Positions 17,540 to 26,544 are shown, counted from the stretch's first letter. The stretch: DNA of 64,000 nt from Rathayibacter rathayi (GCF_004011095.1 NZ_CP028129.1:2480001-2544000); one strand, 5' to 3'. Notes: generated by a model not told the origin, from the sequence alone. A program made the numbers and translations.

Positions 17540-18445
17540 GTGGTAGTCGGCTTCCGACGGAGCGGGGAGCTCCGCACTCTCACGCGACCCCGCCTCCGGC
17601 CTGTCGGCGATCCCCTGTTCCGCGGTGGCCGCAGCTCGCGGCTGTCCGGCTGGCTGAGTATGCCCGGCGGCCCGGGCCTCGTCCGACCTTCCGCGCTCGC
17701 TCCGGCGTGGGAGGCGCCGCTGCTGCGGCTCGTGCGGTCGGGGGCACCGGCCCCCGAGTTGCACGAGGCGACGGCCGGCTCGCCAGAGGGCTCCCGCATT
17801 GCGGCGGTCGTCGAACTCGTCCGCGACGCCCTGCACTCCCCCACTGACGACCGCGCGGTGCGTCTCGCGTGCTGGCTCGTCCGACTGCGCTACGACCCCT
17901 CCGCCGACTCATTCCTGCGCCGCTACGGGATCGCGCTGACCGTCCGCCTGCCCATCAGCGGCGGCCTCGACGTAGAAGTACCGCTCGATTCCTCCGCGCT
18001 GCGCCTGCTCTACGCCGAGCTGGTCGCCTCGACGGATCACGCTGCTGCGGCGGCGTCCGTCGAGACGCTGGAGCCATCGACCCTCGCGGCGTCCACGCTC
18101 GCCGCGCTCTACTTCGCCCGCCGCCGCTGGAACGATGTCGCTGCTTTCTCCGCCCCGATCGAGAACGTCGACGCGGCCTCCGCCGCCGTCCTTATCCGCC
18201 GTGGCGTCGCGCTGCGGGAACTCGGGCTGATCACGGGCGCTCTCGACGCTTTCGATCGCGTTGTGCGCCCGACCGTCACCAGCGCCCGGCCCGTCGAACT
18301 CCGCGCGGAGGCGTTGCTCGAGCGGGCGAGCACCCTCCTCTCGGACGGGCGCCGCGCGCCGGCACGCCGTGATCTGGAGCGCGTCCTCCTTCACTACCCG
18401 GACAGCGCCGAGGCGCGGGAGCTACTGACGGTCGTGCAGCACTAA
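17540..18445 (+). CDS. Hypothetical TPR-like protein
   Basis: A 301-residue protein rich in Ala/Leu/Arg helices. Residues 170-300 show repeat-like helix pairs (STLAALYFARRRWNDVAAF, ALRELGLITGALDAFDRVV, LLERASTLLSDGRRAPARRDLERVLLHYP), the pattern of tetratricopeptide repeats. No signal peptide or membrane helix is seen. Translation starts at a GTG at 17540 preceded by GGGAGGGG. Function unknown; a scaffold or tetratricopeptide adaptor is a guess from the repeats. The N-terminal 60 residues are Arg/Pro rich, and the true start might lie further in. Confidence 0.65.
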   Translation: MVVGFRRSGELRTLTRPRLRPVGDPLFRGGRSSRLSGWLSMPGGPGLVRPSALAPAWEAPLLRLVRSGAPAPELHEATAGSPEGSRIAAVVELVRDALHSPTDDRAVRLACWLVRLRYDPSADSFLRRYGIALTVRLPISGGLDVEVPLDSSALRLLYAELVASTDHAAAAASVETLEPSTLAASTLAALYFARRRWNDVAAFSAPIENVDAASAAVLIRRGVALRELGLITGALDAFDRVVRPTVTSARPVELRAEALLERASTLLSDGRRAPARRDLERVLLHYPDSAEARELLTVVQH

Positions 18446-18474
18446 GCCGCGCAGTCCTGAGCTAGCCCAGGAGT

Positions 18475-18615
18475 TCAGCCCTCGGCCTTCGACGGCTTGC
18501 CCTCGGCGGGAAGGACCTCGTGCGGGGTGTCGCGCTCGTCCTCGCCCTCGGCCTGCGAGGGCTTGTCGGCCTGGTCCTGCGGATCCTCGACCGGGCTCGG
18601 GGTCTGGTCGCTCAT
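18475..18615 (-). CDS. Small acidic hypothetical protein
   Basis: A 46-residue, highly charged peptide (MSDQTPSPVEDPQDQADKPS...) dominated by Asp, Glu, Gln, Lys and Pro, probably disordered. Its ATG at 18615 overlaps the upstream gene stop (ATGA), with GGAGG at normal spacing, so it is translationally coupled. Comparable short acidic proteins are common and unexplained in Microbacteriaceae. No function can be given. Confidence 0.6.
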   Translation of the reverse strand: MSDQTPSPVEDPQDQADKPSQAEGEDERDTPHEVLPAEGKPSKAEG

Positions 18616-18854
18616 CGGAGTCCCTCCGGCTCGTCGGATGTGGCGGACGGCTCGGGGTGCGCCTCGAACTCCATCCAGGCCCGGTCGAGGTCGGCCTGCG
18701 CCGACTCGGGCTCGCTGGCGAAGTAGCCGTCGTAGATCGCGCGGCCACCGTGCTCGGGCAGGTCGTCGCGGGAGCCGAAGGCCTGCGCGAAAAGGCCGAC
18801 CTCGTCGTCCCTCTTCTGCTGATCCCGTAACCAAGCGGGGAAGGTCTGCGTCAT
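18612..18854 (-). CDS. Small YozE-like (SAM-like fold) protein
   Basis: An 80-residue protein with FPAWLRDQQKRDDEVGLFAQ at its start, which resembles the YozE_SAM_like family (F..WL..Q..RDD.VG..A). The rest is acidic. The ATG at 18854 has AGAGAGGTG upstream. It overlaps the next small gene by 4 nt (ATGA). The longer frame reaching 19250 is rejected because it is Arg-rich and crosses the tandem repeat upstream. Role unknown. Confidence 0.65.
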   Translation of the reverse strand: MTQTFPAWLRDQQKRDDEVGLFAQAFGSRDDLPEHGGRAIYDGYFASEPESAQADLDRAWMEFEAHPEPSATSDEPEGLR

Positions 18855-18971
18855 GGGTGACACCTCTCTCTCGTGTATCCAGCCAATCCCCCGCCACGGA
18901 TCCCGGCAAGCCCTTCCGCCGCGCGCGCCGAGGGGCCAGGCTTCGTGCGCTCTGGTTCTCGCTCCGCCCTC

Positions 18972-19052
18972 GCCCGGGATTGATCGGCGCCCGGGATTGA
19001 TCGCGCCCGGATCGGTCAGCGCCGGGATTGATCGGCGCCAGGATCGGTCAGC
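18972..19052. repeat. Five imperfect 16-17-bp tandem repeats upstream of esterase
   Basis: Units at 18972, 18989, 19005, 19021 and 19037 alternate between CCCGGGATTGATCGGCG and CCCGGATCGGTCAGCG types. They lie in the divergent region between the YozE-like gene and the esterase, where a promoter must sit, so they could be regulator binding sites. Confidence 0.65.
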
Positions 19053-19098
19053 GCCAGCGCCGTCCCCTACGCTGACCAGCGGAACGGGAGGTGACGGC

Positions 19099-19134
19099 AT
19101 GGTCAAGCTCTCGAACGACCCTCGCGATGGTTGA
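19099..19134 (+). CDS. Possible 11-codon leader peptide before the esterase
   Basis: ATG at 19099 with GGGAGG about 7 nt upstream opens a short frame MVKLSNDPRDG whose TGA (19132-19134) overlaps the probable esterase start (ATG 19127) region. The best ribosome binding site of the area serves this frame, not the esterase. It may provide translational coupling, or the arrangement may be chance. Confidence 0.3.
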   Translation: MVKLSNDPRDG

Positions 19135-20560
19135 GGCCGTCGTCTCGGCCGGGCGGCTGCGCGGGCGGAGGATCGAAACGCCGGACGGGGTCGCGCGTGC
19201 CTTCCTCGGCGTGCCGTACGCCGGCAAGGCTCCGCGGTTCCGCCCGGCACCGCCGGTACAGCAGTGGAGCGGACGGCGGGAGGCGAGGGACCCGGGTCCG
19301 GCCGCCCCGCAGACCGCGGGCGGGAGCGAGCACGGCTGCCTCACCGTGAACGTGTGGACGCCCGAGACCGCGGCGGATCGCCCGGTGTTCGTCTGGATCC
19401 ACGGCGGGCTGCACGTCGCCGGGTCCAACGCCGAGCCCTTCTGCGACGGGGCGCGCCTCGCCGCCCGCACCGGCAGCGTCGTCGTGGCGGTCAACTACCG
19501 GCTCGGAGCGCTCGGCTTCCTCACCCTCGACCACCTCCTCGGCGACGAGTTCCGCAGCTGCGCGAACCTCGGCCTGCACGACACGATCGCCGCTCTCGCG
19601 TGGATCCGCGCCGAGATCGCGGCATTCGGAGGAGACGCCGACCGGGTGACGCTGGCGGGCCAGTCCGCGGGCGCGACGTCGGTCGCGATGCTGCTCGCGG
19701 CACCCCGCAGCGCGGGCCTGTTCAGGCGGGCGGTGCTCCAGAGCGCGAGCCCCGAGCGGATCGGGTCGCGAGAGTACGGCGAGGAGGTGACCGCCGACCT
19801 GCTGAGCCTGCTCGCCGCGGTGCCGGAGCAGCTCCTCGACCTGCCCTGCCCGCGACTGATCGAGGCTCAGGACCGCCTGCTCGCCCGGCGCTCGGCGGCG
19901 GGTCCGAACACGGTGGCCGTGTTCCGGGCGAATCTCGACGGTCACCTGCTGACTCGCGACCCGGTTTCTGCCGTCGCTGCGGGGGCCTCGAGCGGAGTGG
20001 ACCTGATCATCACGACGAACGTGAACGACGGCTCCGGCGCCGTCGACCTGCGTGCCCCGAACTCCCCGGAGCTGCGCGCGCAGCTGGACCGACACCTCGC
20101 CGAACTGCTGCCGGGCGGGGACGCGACCGCCTACCGCGAGGCGCTGGCGGCGGAACTGGGCCGCGCCCCCTCCGATGCCGAGGCTCTCGAGGCCTGCCTC
20201 AGCGATGAGATCTACCGGCAGCCGAGCCAGCGCCTACTCGACGCGCGGGCCGCGGCGACCGGATCGACGCACGCCGCCCTGTTCGCATGGCGCGTCAACG
20301 ACTCCCGCGGCGCCACCCACTCCCTCGAACTGCCGTTCCTCTTCCGCAGCCTCGACGCCGCTCGCGCGATGATCGGGCCGACTCCGCACCACCTGAGCGA
20401 GGAGATCTCGACGCGGTGGGCCGAGTTCGCCGCCACAGGCGACCCGGGCTGGCCCGAGTACAGGCCCGGGCGCACGACCCTCGTGCTCGACGACCCGCTC
20501 CGGATCGTCGATGCGCCCCGCGAGCACCTGCGCCGCCTGGTCGCCGAGCACCACCGCTGA
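19127..20560 (+). CDS. Type-B carboxylesterase
   Basis: A 477-residue alpha/beta hydrolase of the carboxylesterase type-B family. The oxyanion loop IHGGLHVAG (92-94 HGG), the nucleophile elbow LAGQSAGATS with Ser180, the NLGLHDTIAALAWI helix and the catalytic His398 in GATHSLELPFLF are present. The acidic residue probably lies in the TTNVNDGSG loop. No signal peptide is seen, so it is cytosolic and would hydrolyse esters of small molecules. The start at ATG 19127 gives the usual family N-terminus; an in-frame GTG at 19091 would add 12 residues. Confidence 0.88.
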   Translation: MVEAVVSAGRLRGRRIETPDGVARAFLGVPYAGKAPRFRPAPPVQQWSGRREARDPGPAAPQTAGGSEHGCLTVNVWTPETAADRPVFVWIHGGLHVAGSNAEPFCDGARLAARTGSVVVAVNYRLGALGFLTLDHLLGDEFRSCANLGLHDTIAALAWIRAEIAAFGGDADRVTLAGQSAGATSVAMLLAAPRSAGLFRRAVLQSASPERIGSREYGEEVTADLLSLLAAVPEQLLDLPCPRLIEAQDRLLARRSAAGPNTVAVFRANLDGHLLTRDPVSAVAAGASSGVDLIITTNVNDGSGAVDLRAPNSPELRAQLDRHLAELLPGGDATAYREALAAELGRAPSDAEALEACLSDEIYRQPSQRLLDARAAATGSTHAALFAWRVNDSRGATHSLELPFLFRSLDAARAMIGPTPHHLSEEISTRWAEFAATGDPGWPEYRPGRTTLVLDDPLRIVDAPREHLRRLVAEHHR

Positions 20561-20621
20561 GAGGCCAGCCGGCCTTCGTCGGGTGACCCGAACCGCTCGG
20601 GCACTGGCCTCAACCAGGCAG

Positions 20622-20640
20622 TTAGGTTAGGGTAACCTTC
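20622..20640. promoter_or_regulatory. DtxR/IdeR-type iron box
   Basis: TTAGGTTAGGGTAACCTTC closely matches the 19-bp iron box TTAGGTTAGGCTAACCTAA bound by DtxR/IdeR repressors. It sits 30 nt before the siderophore-binding-protein gene, so the importer should be repressed by iron. Confidence 0.85.
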
Positions 20641-20669
20641 GCAACCCTGTCACCCTTCGAAGGATCGCC

Positions 20670-21734
20670 GTGCCCGCCACCCGCACCCCCCTCCGCCGCA
20701 CCGCCCTCCGCCGCACCGCCGTCGCCTCGCTCGGGCTCGCCGCGCTCCTGCTCACCGCATGCTCGGGAGGAGCCGACGCCGGCTCCACAGGCACAGCCGA
20801 GAGCACCGCCGCGGTCAGCGGCGAGGGCCTCCCCGTCACCGTCGACCACGCCTTCGGCAGCACCACCGTCGAGTCGGCCGATCGCGTCGTCGCGACGAGC
20901 TGGACGAACCAGGACGTGGCGCTCGCGCTGGGGGTGACCCCGGTTGGCTTCACGCGCGCCTCCTACGGCGATGAGGACGGTGACGGCCTGCTCGCGTGGA
21001 CGAAGCAGGCACTCGATGCGTCCGGCGCCGCGACTCCGACCCTGTTCGACGAGACCGACGGCGTGCCCTTCGAGTCGATCTCGGACCTTCGCCCGACCGT
21101 GATCCTCTCGGCCTACTCCGGCATCACGCGGCAGGACTACGACACCCTCAGCCAGATCGCTCCCACCATCGCCTACCCGGGCCTGGCCTGGGGCACCACC
21201 TGGCAGGACTCCGCGACGCTCGACGGCACCGCGCTCGGACTCAAGAACGAGGCCGTCGCGAAGGTCAACGAGGTGGAGAGCGCGATCACGCAGACCACCG
21301 CGTCCCACCCGCAGCTCGCGGGCACCACGTTCCTCTACGGCTGGTACGACCCGACCGACGCGAGCACCTTCACCTACTACACGCCCAACGACGCACGGGT
21401 GAAGTTCGTCGAAGACCTGGGGCTCGACGTCGCCCCCAGCATCACCAAGCTCTCCGGCAACTCCGAGGCATTCAGCGGCACCATCAGCTCCGAGAACGCC
21501 GACCAGCTCGACGCGGACGTGCTCGTCGTCTACGGCGACGACACCACCCTCGCCGCCCTGCAGGCCGACCCGCTACTCTCCAAGATTCCCGCCGTCGCTC
21601 GCGGCTCCGTCTACGTACTGAAGGACGGCTCCTCCGCCGCGATGGCCACCTCCTCGCCCAACCTGCTCAGCATCCCGTGGGTGCTGGAGGAGTACACCGC
21701 CGGCCTCGCCGCAGCCGCCGACAAGGTGTCGTGA
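20670..21734 (+). CDS. Iron-siderophore ABC transporter substrate-binding lipoprotein
   Basis: A 354-residue class III binding protein (FecB/FhuD-like). The signal peptide ends in the lipobox LLTACSGG (Cys31). TTVESADRVVATSWTNQDVALALGVTPVG and ISDLRPTVILSAYSGI are family hallmarks. It starts at a GTG (20670) with GAAGGATC upstream. It is the first gene of a four-gene operon in which each stop overlaps the next start (GTGA), and it follows an iron box, so it should deliver ferric siderophores or haem-like chelates to the permeases. Confidence 0.92.
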   Translation: MPATRTPLRRTALRRTAVASLGLAALLLTACSGGADAGSTGTAESTAAVSGEGLPVTVDHAFGSTTVESADRVVATSWTNQDVALALGVTPVGFTRASYGDEDGDGLLAWTKQALDASGAATPTLFDETDGVPFESISDLRPTVILSAYSGITRQDYDTLSQIAPTIAYPGLAWGTTWQDSATLDGTALGLKNEAVAKVNEVESAITQTTASHPQLAGTTFLYGWYDPTDASTFTYYTPNDARVKFVEDLGLDVAPSITKLSGNSEAFSGTISSENADQLDADVLVVYGDDTTLAALQADPLLSKIPAVARGSVYVLKDGSSAAMATSSPNLLSIPWVLEEYTAGLAAAADKVS

Positions 21735-22744
21735 CCCGCACCGCACCCTCCCGTGCGGTGCTGATCGCGCTCGCGCTGATCGCCCTCGCCCTCGCGTCGG
21801 TCCTCTCGCTCGTGTACGGCTCGCGCGAGATCCCGCTGGCCGAAGTCTGGCCGGCGCTGACCTCGCCCGACCCGGCGTCGATCGTCGACGCGGCGGTGCA
21901 GGGGCGGGTGCCGCGGACGATCCTCGCGATCCTGGTCGGCGCAGCGCTCGGGCTCGCGGGCGCCGTGATGCAGGGGCTGACCCGCAACCCGCTCGCCGAT
22001 CCGGGCATCCTCGGCCTCAACTCCGGCGCCTCGCTCGCGGTCGTGCTCGGGATCGCCGGGGTCGGCGCGACGAGCCTGCCGCAGTTCATCTGGCTCGCGT
22101 TCCTCGGGGCGGCGGCCGCCGGAACGTTCGTCTACGCGGTCGCCTCGCTCGGCCGCGAGGGCGCCACTGCGCTCAAGCTCGCCCTCGCCGGAGCCGCGAC
22201 CGCCGCTGCCCTCACCTCGCTGATCAGCGCCGTCCTCCTCACCCAGGAGACGACGCTGAACCGCTTCCGCTTCTGGCAGGTCGGCGGAGTTGGCGGCGCC
22301 GAGACCGCGAGCATCCTGCAGGTCCTGCCGTTCCTCGCGGTCGGTGCCGTGCTGGCGGTGGCGAGCGCGCGGGGCCTGGACGCCCTGGCGCTCGGAGACG
22401 ATCTGGCGACCGGCCTCGGCCGGCGCGTCGGGCGCATCCGCCTGGTCGCGGGGCTGGCCGCCGTGCTGCTCTGCGGAGCGGCGACCGCGATCGCCGGCCC
22501 GATCGGCTTCGTCGGGCTGGTCGTCCCGCACCTCGCGCGCCGAGTGACGGGGCCGGCCCATGCCTGGCTGCTCCCCTCCTCCGCTGTGCTCGGCGCCCTG
22601 TTGCTGCTCGTCGCCGACGTGGTCGGGCGTGTGATCGCCCGGCCGAGCGACGTCGAGGTCGGCATCGTCACCGCGCTGATCGGCGCCCCGGTGCTGATCG
22701 CGATCGTGCGTCGCTCGACGGTGCGAGCGCTGTGGGTGCCGTGA
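21731..22744 (+). CDS. Iron-siderophore ABC transporter permease (FecCD family), subunit 1
   Basis: A 337-residue permease with about nine to ten membrane helices. FecCD signatures seen: VPRTILAILVGAALGLAGAV, MQGLTRNPLADPGILGLNSG and the C-terminal GPIGFVGLVVPHLARRVTGP. The GTG at 21731 overlaps the binding-protein stop. It forms a heterodimer with the next gene product. Confidence 0.93.
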   Translation: MTRTAPSRAVLIALALIALALASVLSLVYGSREIPLAEVWPALTSPDPASIVDAAVQGRVPRTILAILVGAALGLAGAVMQGLTRNPLADPGILGLNSGASLAVVLGIAGVGATSLPQFIWLAFLGAAAAGTFVYAVASLGREGATALKLALAGAATAAALTSLISAVLLTQETTLNRFRFWQVGGVGGAETASILQVLPFLAVGAVLAVASARGLDALALGDDLATGLGRRVGRIRLVAGLAAVLLCGAATAIAGPIGFVGLVVPHLARRVTGPAHAWLLPSSAVLGALLLLVADVVGRVIARPSDVEVGIVTALIGAPVLIAIVRRSTVRALWVP

Positions 22745-23799
22745 ACGCTACGGAAGCGAAGTGCACGGTCGGCATCACGGCCGGTCGCGCCCTGCGCCGC
22801 CGCCGCACGGTGCTCGGCTGCGTGGTCCTCCTCGTGCTCGCGCTGGCGCTCGTCGTCGTCTCGCTCACGGTCGGCAGCACCCTCTACTCGGTGCCGCAGG
22901 TCGTCCGCGTGATCCTCGGGGAGACGGTGCCGGGCGCCTCCTTCACCGTCGGCACGCTGCGGCTGCCGCGCACGATCATCGCGGTGCTCGTGGGCGTCGG
23001 CTTCGGGATGGGCGGCGTGATCTTCCAGACGATGCTGCGAAACGCCCTCGCCAGCCCCGACATCATCGGCATCACCTCGGGCGCGAGCGCCGCGGCCGTC
23101 GTCGCGATCGCATTCTTCGGGCTCTCCGGAGGCGCGGTCTCGGTGCTCGCGGTCGCGGCCGGGCTCGCGACGGCGCTGCTCATCGCGGGGCTGGCCGAGG
23201 GCGGCGGCGTGATCGGGGCGCGCCTGATCCTGATCGGCATCGGCGTTGCGGCGATGTTCCAGAGCGTTATCGCCTACGTGCAGACCCGCGCCGACGTCGA
23301 GGACGTCCAAGAGTCGCTGCGCTGGTTGACCGGCAGCCTGAACTCCGCGGCATGGCCGTCCGTCCCACCGCTCGCGCTCGCGATGCTCGTGCTGGTGCCG
23401 ATGGCGCTGCTACTCTCGGGGCGGCTCGGAGTGTTGCAGCTCGGCGACGAGTCGGCGATCGCGCTGGGGCTCGACGTGCGGCGTAGCCGGCTGGCTCTGC
23501 TCGCGGTGGGCGTGGGGCTCGTGGCCACCGCGACCGCCGCCACCGGCCCGATCGCGTTCGTCGCGTTCGTCTCCGGGCCGATCGCGCGGCGGATCCTGCC
23601 GAGCGCGCGCACACTCCTGATTCCCTCCGCCCTGGTCGGCGCCGTCGTGGTGCTCGCCGCCGACCTGCTCGCCCAGTACGTCGTCGGTGCGCTGTTCTCG
23701 GGCGCGCGCTTCCCGGTCGGCGTCGTCACCGGCGCGCTCGGCGCACCCTTCCTGCTCTGGCTCCTCGCCCGCCGCAACCGCTCAGGAGGCTCCCTGTGA
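22741..23799 (+). CDS. Iron-siderophore ABC transporter permease (FecCD family), subunit 2
   Basis: A 352-residue second permease. FecCD signatures: LRLPRTIIAVLVGVGFGMGG, FQTMLRNALASPDIIGITSG and TGPIAFVAFVSGPIARRIL. The GTG at 22741 overlaps the preceding stop (GTGA). Its stop overlaps the ATPase start in the same way. Confidence 0.93.
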   Translation: MNATEAKCTVGITAGRALRRRRTVLGCVVLLVLALALVVVSLTVGSTLYSVPQVVRVILGETVPGASFTVGTLRLPRTIIAVLVGVGFGMGGVIFQTMLRNALASPDIIGITSGASAAAVVAIAFFGLSGGAVSVLAVAAGLATALLIAGLAEGGGVIGARLILIGIGVAAMFQSVIAYVQTRADVEDVQESLRWLTGSLNSAAWPSVPPLALAMLVLVPMALLLSGRLGVLQLGDESAIALGLDVRRSRLALLAVGVGLVATATAATGPIAFVAFVSGPIARRILPSARTLLIPSALVGAVVVLAADLLAQYVVGALFSGARFPVGVVTGALGAPFLLWLLARRNRSGGSL

Positions 23800-24602
23800 C
23801 CCATGCCCGGCACACCCTGGCCGCCGACGCGGTCACCCTCGCCTACGACGAGCGCGTGGTGATCGACGGGCTCTCGCTCACCGTGCCGCCCGGCGCGATC
23901 ACGGTGATCGTCGGCGCGAATGCCTGCGGCAAGTCGACGCTCCTGCGCGCGATGGCCCGGCTGATCACTCCGCGTTCCGGGAGCGTCCTGCTCGACGGCC
24001 GCGCGATCCACCGGCTCCCGACTCGGCTGGTCGCCCAGCAGGTGGGGTTGCTGCCGCAGACGCCGATCGCTCCGGAGGGAATCGCCGTCTCTGACCTGGT
24101 GGCTCGCGGCCGCTACCCGCATCGCGGGCTGTTCGGCCGCGGCTCCGGATCGGACGACGACGCGATCGTCGAGGAGGCACTGCGCGACACGGGCACGCTC
24201 GAGCTCGCCGACCGCCCCGTCGACGAGCTGTCGGGCGGGCAGAGGCAGCGGGTGTGGATCGCGATGGCCCTCGCTCAGCGGACCGACGTGCTCCTCCTGG
24301 ACGAGCCGACGACGTACCTCGACGTCTCGCACCAGGTCGAGGTGCTCGACCTGCTCACCGACCTCAACCGCTCGCGCGGCACGACGATCGTGATCGTGCT
24401 GCACGACCTCAACCTCGCCGCCCGCTACGCCGACCACCTCGTCGCCGTGCGCGACGGTGCGCTCTACGCCTCGGGTAGGCCCAGTGAGGTGGTGACGCCG
24501 GACACGGTACGCGCGGTCTTCGGGATGGAGTCGCGCGTGATCGAGGACCCGGTCTCGCGGACGCCGCTGGTGCTGCCGATCGGGCGCCACCACTCGGGGT
24601 GA
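23796..24602 (+). CDS. Iron-siderophore ABC transporter ATPase
   Basis: A 268-residue ABC ATPase. Walker A GANACGKST (40-48), Q-loop QQVGLLPQTP, signature LSGGQRQRVWIAMALAQ, Walker B VLLLDEPTTYLD and switch His in VLHDLNLAARYADH are all intact. It starts at a GTG (23796) preceded by CAGGAGG. It completes the importer with the two FecCD permeases. Confidence 0.94.
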   Translation: MTHARHTLAADAVTLAYDERVVIDGLSLTVPPGAITVIVGANACGKSTLLRAMARLITPRSGSVLLDGRAIHRLPTRLVAQQVGLLPQTPIAPEGIAVSDLVARGRYPHRGLFGRGSGSDDDAIVEEALRDTGTLELADRPVDELSGGQRQRVWIAMALAQRTDVLLLDEPTTYLDVSHQVEVLDLLTDLNRSRGTTIVIVLHDLNLAARYADHLVAVRDGALYASGRPSEVVTPDTVRAVFGMESRVIEDPVSRTPLVLPIGRHHSG

Positions 24603-24712
24603 GCGGCGGAGCCAGGGCGGCGGCACGGCGGCGAGGGGCGGCGGATGTCGGGGCTCAGTGGCATGCTCGGTCCCGAGCGCGGCCGGCGGGCGGCGGTGCG
24701 GAGCGGAGCAGC

Positions 24713-25510
24713 ATGATCGGGTTGGATCTCACGGGGCGGACGGCCCTCGTCACGGGGTCGGGGCAGGGCATCGGGCTGGCGATCGCGACGACGCTCGCCG
24801 AGGCGGGGGCAGAGGTGATCGTCAATGCCCGGTCGGAGCGGTCGATCCGCCGGGCGATCGAGGCCGTCACGGCAGCGGTCCCGGAGGCGCGGGTGCGCGG
24901 AGTCGCGGCCGACGTGTCGACCGATAGGGGCACGGCCGCCCTCCTCCGCTCCGCCCCCGACGTGGACGTGCTCGTCAACAACCTCGGGATCTTCGGGTCC
25001 GCCGATCCGCTCTCGATCGACGACGACGAGTGGCGCCGCTACTTCGAGGTCAACGTACTCACCGGCGTCCGCCTCACCCGCGCCTACCTGCCGGGGATGA
25101 CCGAGCGCGGCTGGGGCCGCGTGCTCTACATCGGCAGTGACTCGGCCGTCGTCACGCCCGCCGAGATGATCCACTACGGAGTGTCGAAGACGGCGCTGCT
25201 CGGCGTCTCACGCGGCTTCGCCAAGGCGGCGGCCGGCTCCGGTGTGACGGTGAACAGTGTGCTCGCCGGCCCGACGCATACCGGCGGTGTGGAGGACTTC
25301 GTCTACGAGCTGGTCGACCGCGAGCTGCCGTGGGAGGAGGCTCAGCGCGAGTTCATGCGCCTGCACCGGCCGCAGTCACTCCTCAAGCGCCTGATCGAGC
25401 CGGAGGAGATCGCGCACATGGTCGCGTACCTCGCCTCGCCGCTCGCCTCGGCGACCACGGGCGCCGCCGTGCGTGTCGACGGCGGGTACATCGACTCGAT
25501 CGTCCCGTAG
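24713..25510 (+). CDS. Short-chain dehydrogenase/reductase (SDR)
   Basis: A 265-residue classical SDR. The cofactor motif TGSGQGIG is at residues 14-21, NNLG follows, and the active-site YxxxK is in IHYGVSKTALLG, with Ser in GSDSAV. VDGGYIDSIVP ends the fold. The ATG at 24713 has GGAGCAGC before it. It lies about 110 nt after the iron operon in the same direction; a link to siderophore metabolism is possible but not shown. Confidence 0.9.
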   Translation: MIGLDLTGRTALVTGSGQGIGLAIATTLAEAGAEVIVNARSERSIRRAIEAVTAAVPEARVRGVAADVSTDRGTAALLRSAPDVDVLVNNLGIFGSADPLSIDDDEWRRYFEVNVLTGVRLTRAYLPGMTERGWGRVLYIGSDSAVVTPAEMIHYGVSKTALLGVSRGFAKAAAGSGVTVNSVLAGPTHTGGVEDFVYELVDRELPWEEAQREFMRLHRPQSLLKRLIEPEEIAHMVAYLASPLASATTGAAVRVDGGYIDSIVP

Positions 25511-25571
25511 CTCATCGTCCCGTAACCCAGCCGGAACAGCGCGATCAGCGGATCGACCAGCTGGCTCGGTT

Positions 25572-26099
25572 CTACCCGTCGTACTGCACGAGGTTGCCAT
25601 CGTCCTGCATCACCAGGCGATACGGTCCGACCGACGAGGGCGAGGCCGACGCGGTCCAGGCTCCGGAGCCGCCGTCGGTAACGACGGCGAGGAGACCCTC
25701 GTCATAGGCGTTAAACGAGCTGCCCCGCGCGGAGATCCCCGTCGACCAGACCGGCCCCGAGCCGCCAGAGACGACGACGTTGCCTTCGCCCTGCATCTGG
25801 GCACGGTAGGCGCCGTTCACCGAGCGGAGCAGGCTCTCCGCGTCGAGGCCGTTCGGCGCGGAGAGGCTGCTGGAGGGGAGCGCGACCTGGCTCGTCCAGA
25901 GGACGGAGACCGAGTCCACGACGACGAGCTCGCCGTTGTTCGCCAGGCCGAGGCGGAGATCGCTGCCACGGGTGCCCGTGAGCCACTTCACGGAGCCATC
26001 GGGACCGTAGATGACGGCGTTGCCGTCCGACTGCATCACGAGGCGGTTCCCGGAGCCGCGGGTGTTCGTGCTCCAGACAACGCTCGCAAGGATTCGACA
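25572..26099 (-). pseudogene. 5'-truncated bulb-lectin-domain protein fragment
   Basis: The frame is open from 26099, just after a TGA, to 25572 and consists of B-lectin (mannose-binding, beta-prism) repeats: LVMQSDGNAVIYGPDG, MQGEGNVVVSGG and LVMQDDGNLVQYDG, with WSTNT and WSTG segments between. Family proteins are secreted and begin with a signal peptide and often an enzyme domain. None is present, and the upstream sequence turns non-coding and lower in GC at about 26100. It is therefore the C-terminal remnant of a secreted lectin or cell-wall protein cut at the border of the accessory island. ATG 26039 could start a short product, but no signal peptide would result. Confidence 0.65.
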
Positions 26100-26259
26100 T
26101 CAAGTTGCTGTGAGCAACCGGAAACAAGGGCACTCGGGAGGATCAAGGCCTTCCCGAACATCTGGGTGAAAGTCGAGATCGACCGGCCAGGCCCCTCGCA
26201 CACCAACACGAGCCCGGCCGACGCAATCTCGACATTGGTCGGTCATGTCTCACGATCGG

Positions 26260-26544
26260 CTACGCCTCTAGCCGAAGCTTCCTCCGCTTGCTGACCTCCA
26301 GAATGTACTCAAACGCTTCGTCCAAGGTTCCCTTGAAGTCGCCACCGTCATCCGTCATTGCGGGGAAGTAGCCAGCTCTATCGCTGGGCTTGAGGATCTC
26401 ATATTGATCGTCATCGCCAGGAACGATGTTGAACTCACGCCCCGTGAGGTCTCGTGGATTGGAAGCAATCCAGACCGTGGCAAGTGCAGCTTCGCGGCTA
26501 AAGCCGAGCACACTCATCCGCTGAACAAAGTCCTCAATTGTCAC
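26260..26544 (-). CDS. Small orphan immunity candidate
   Basis: A 94-residue acidic protein (MTIEDFVQRMSVLGFSREAA...), starting at a GTG (26544) with GAGGAGA 6 nt upstream. The GTG overlaps the stop of a toxin C-terminus in the preceding frame (GTGA), the layout of toxin-immunity pairs. I do not recognise the family. The toxin in front is broken, so this would be an orphan immunity gene. Lower GC than the surrounding core genes supports horizontal origin. Confidence 0.65.
   Translation of the reverse strand: MTIEDFVQRMSVLGFSREAALATVWIASNPRDLTGREFNIVPGDDDQYEILKPSDRAGYFPAMTDDGGDFKGTLDEAFEYILEVSKRRKLRLEA

Noticed and set aside
26100..26259. Transposase remnant at the left island border
   Set aside because: A forward frame reads KAFPNIWVKVEIDRPG, but no transposase motif or terminal inverted repeat could be recognised.
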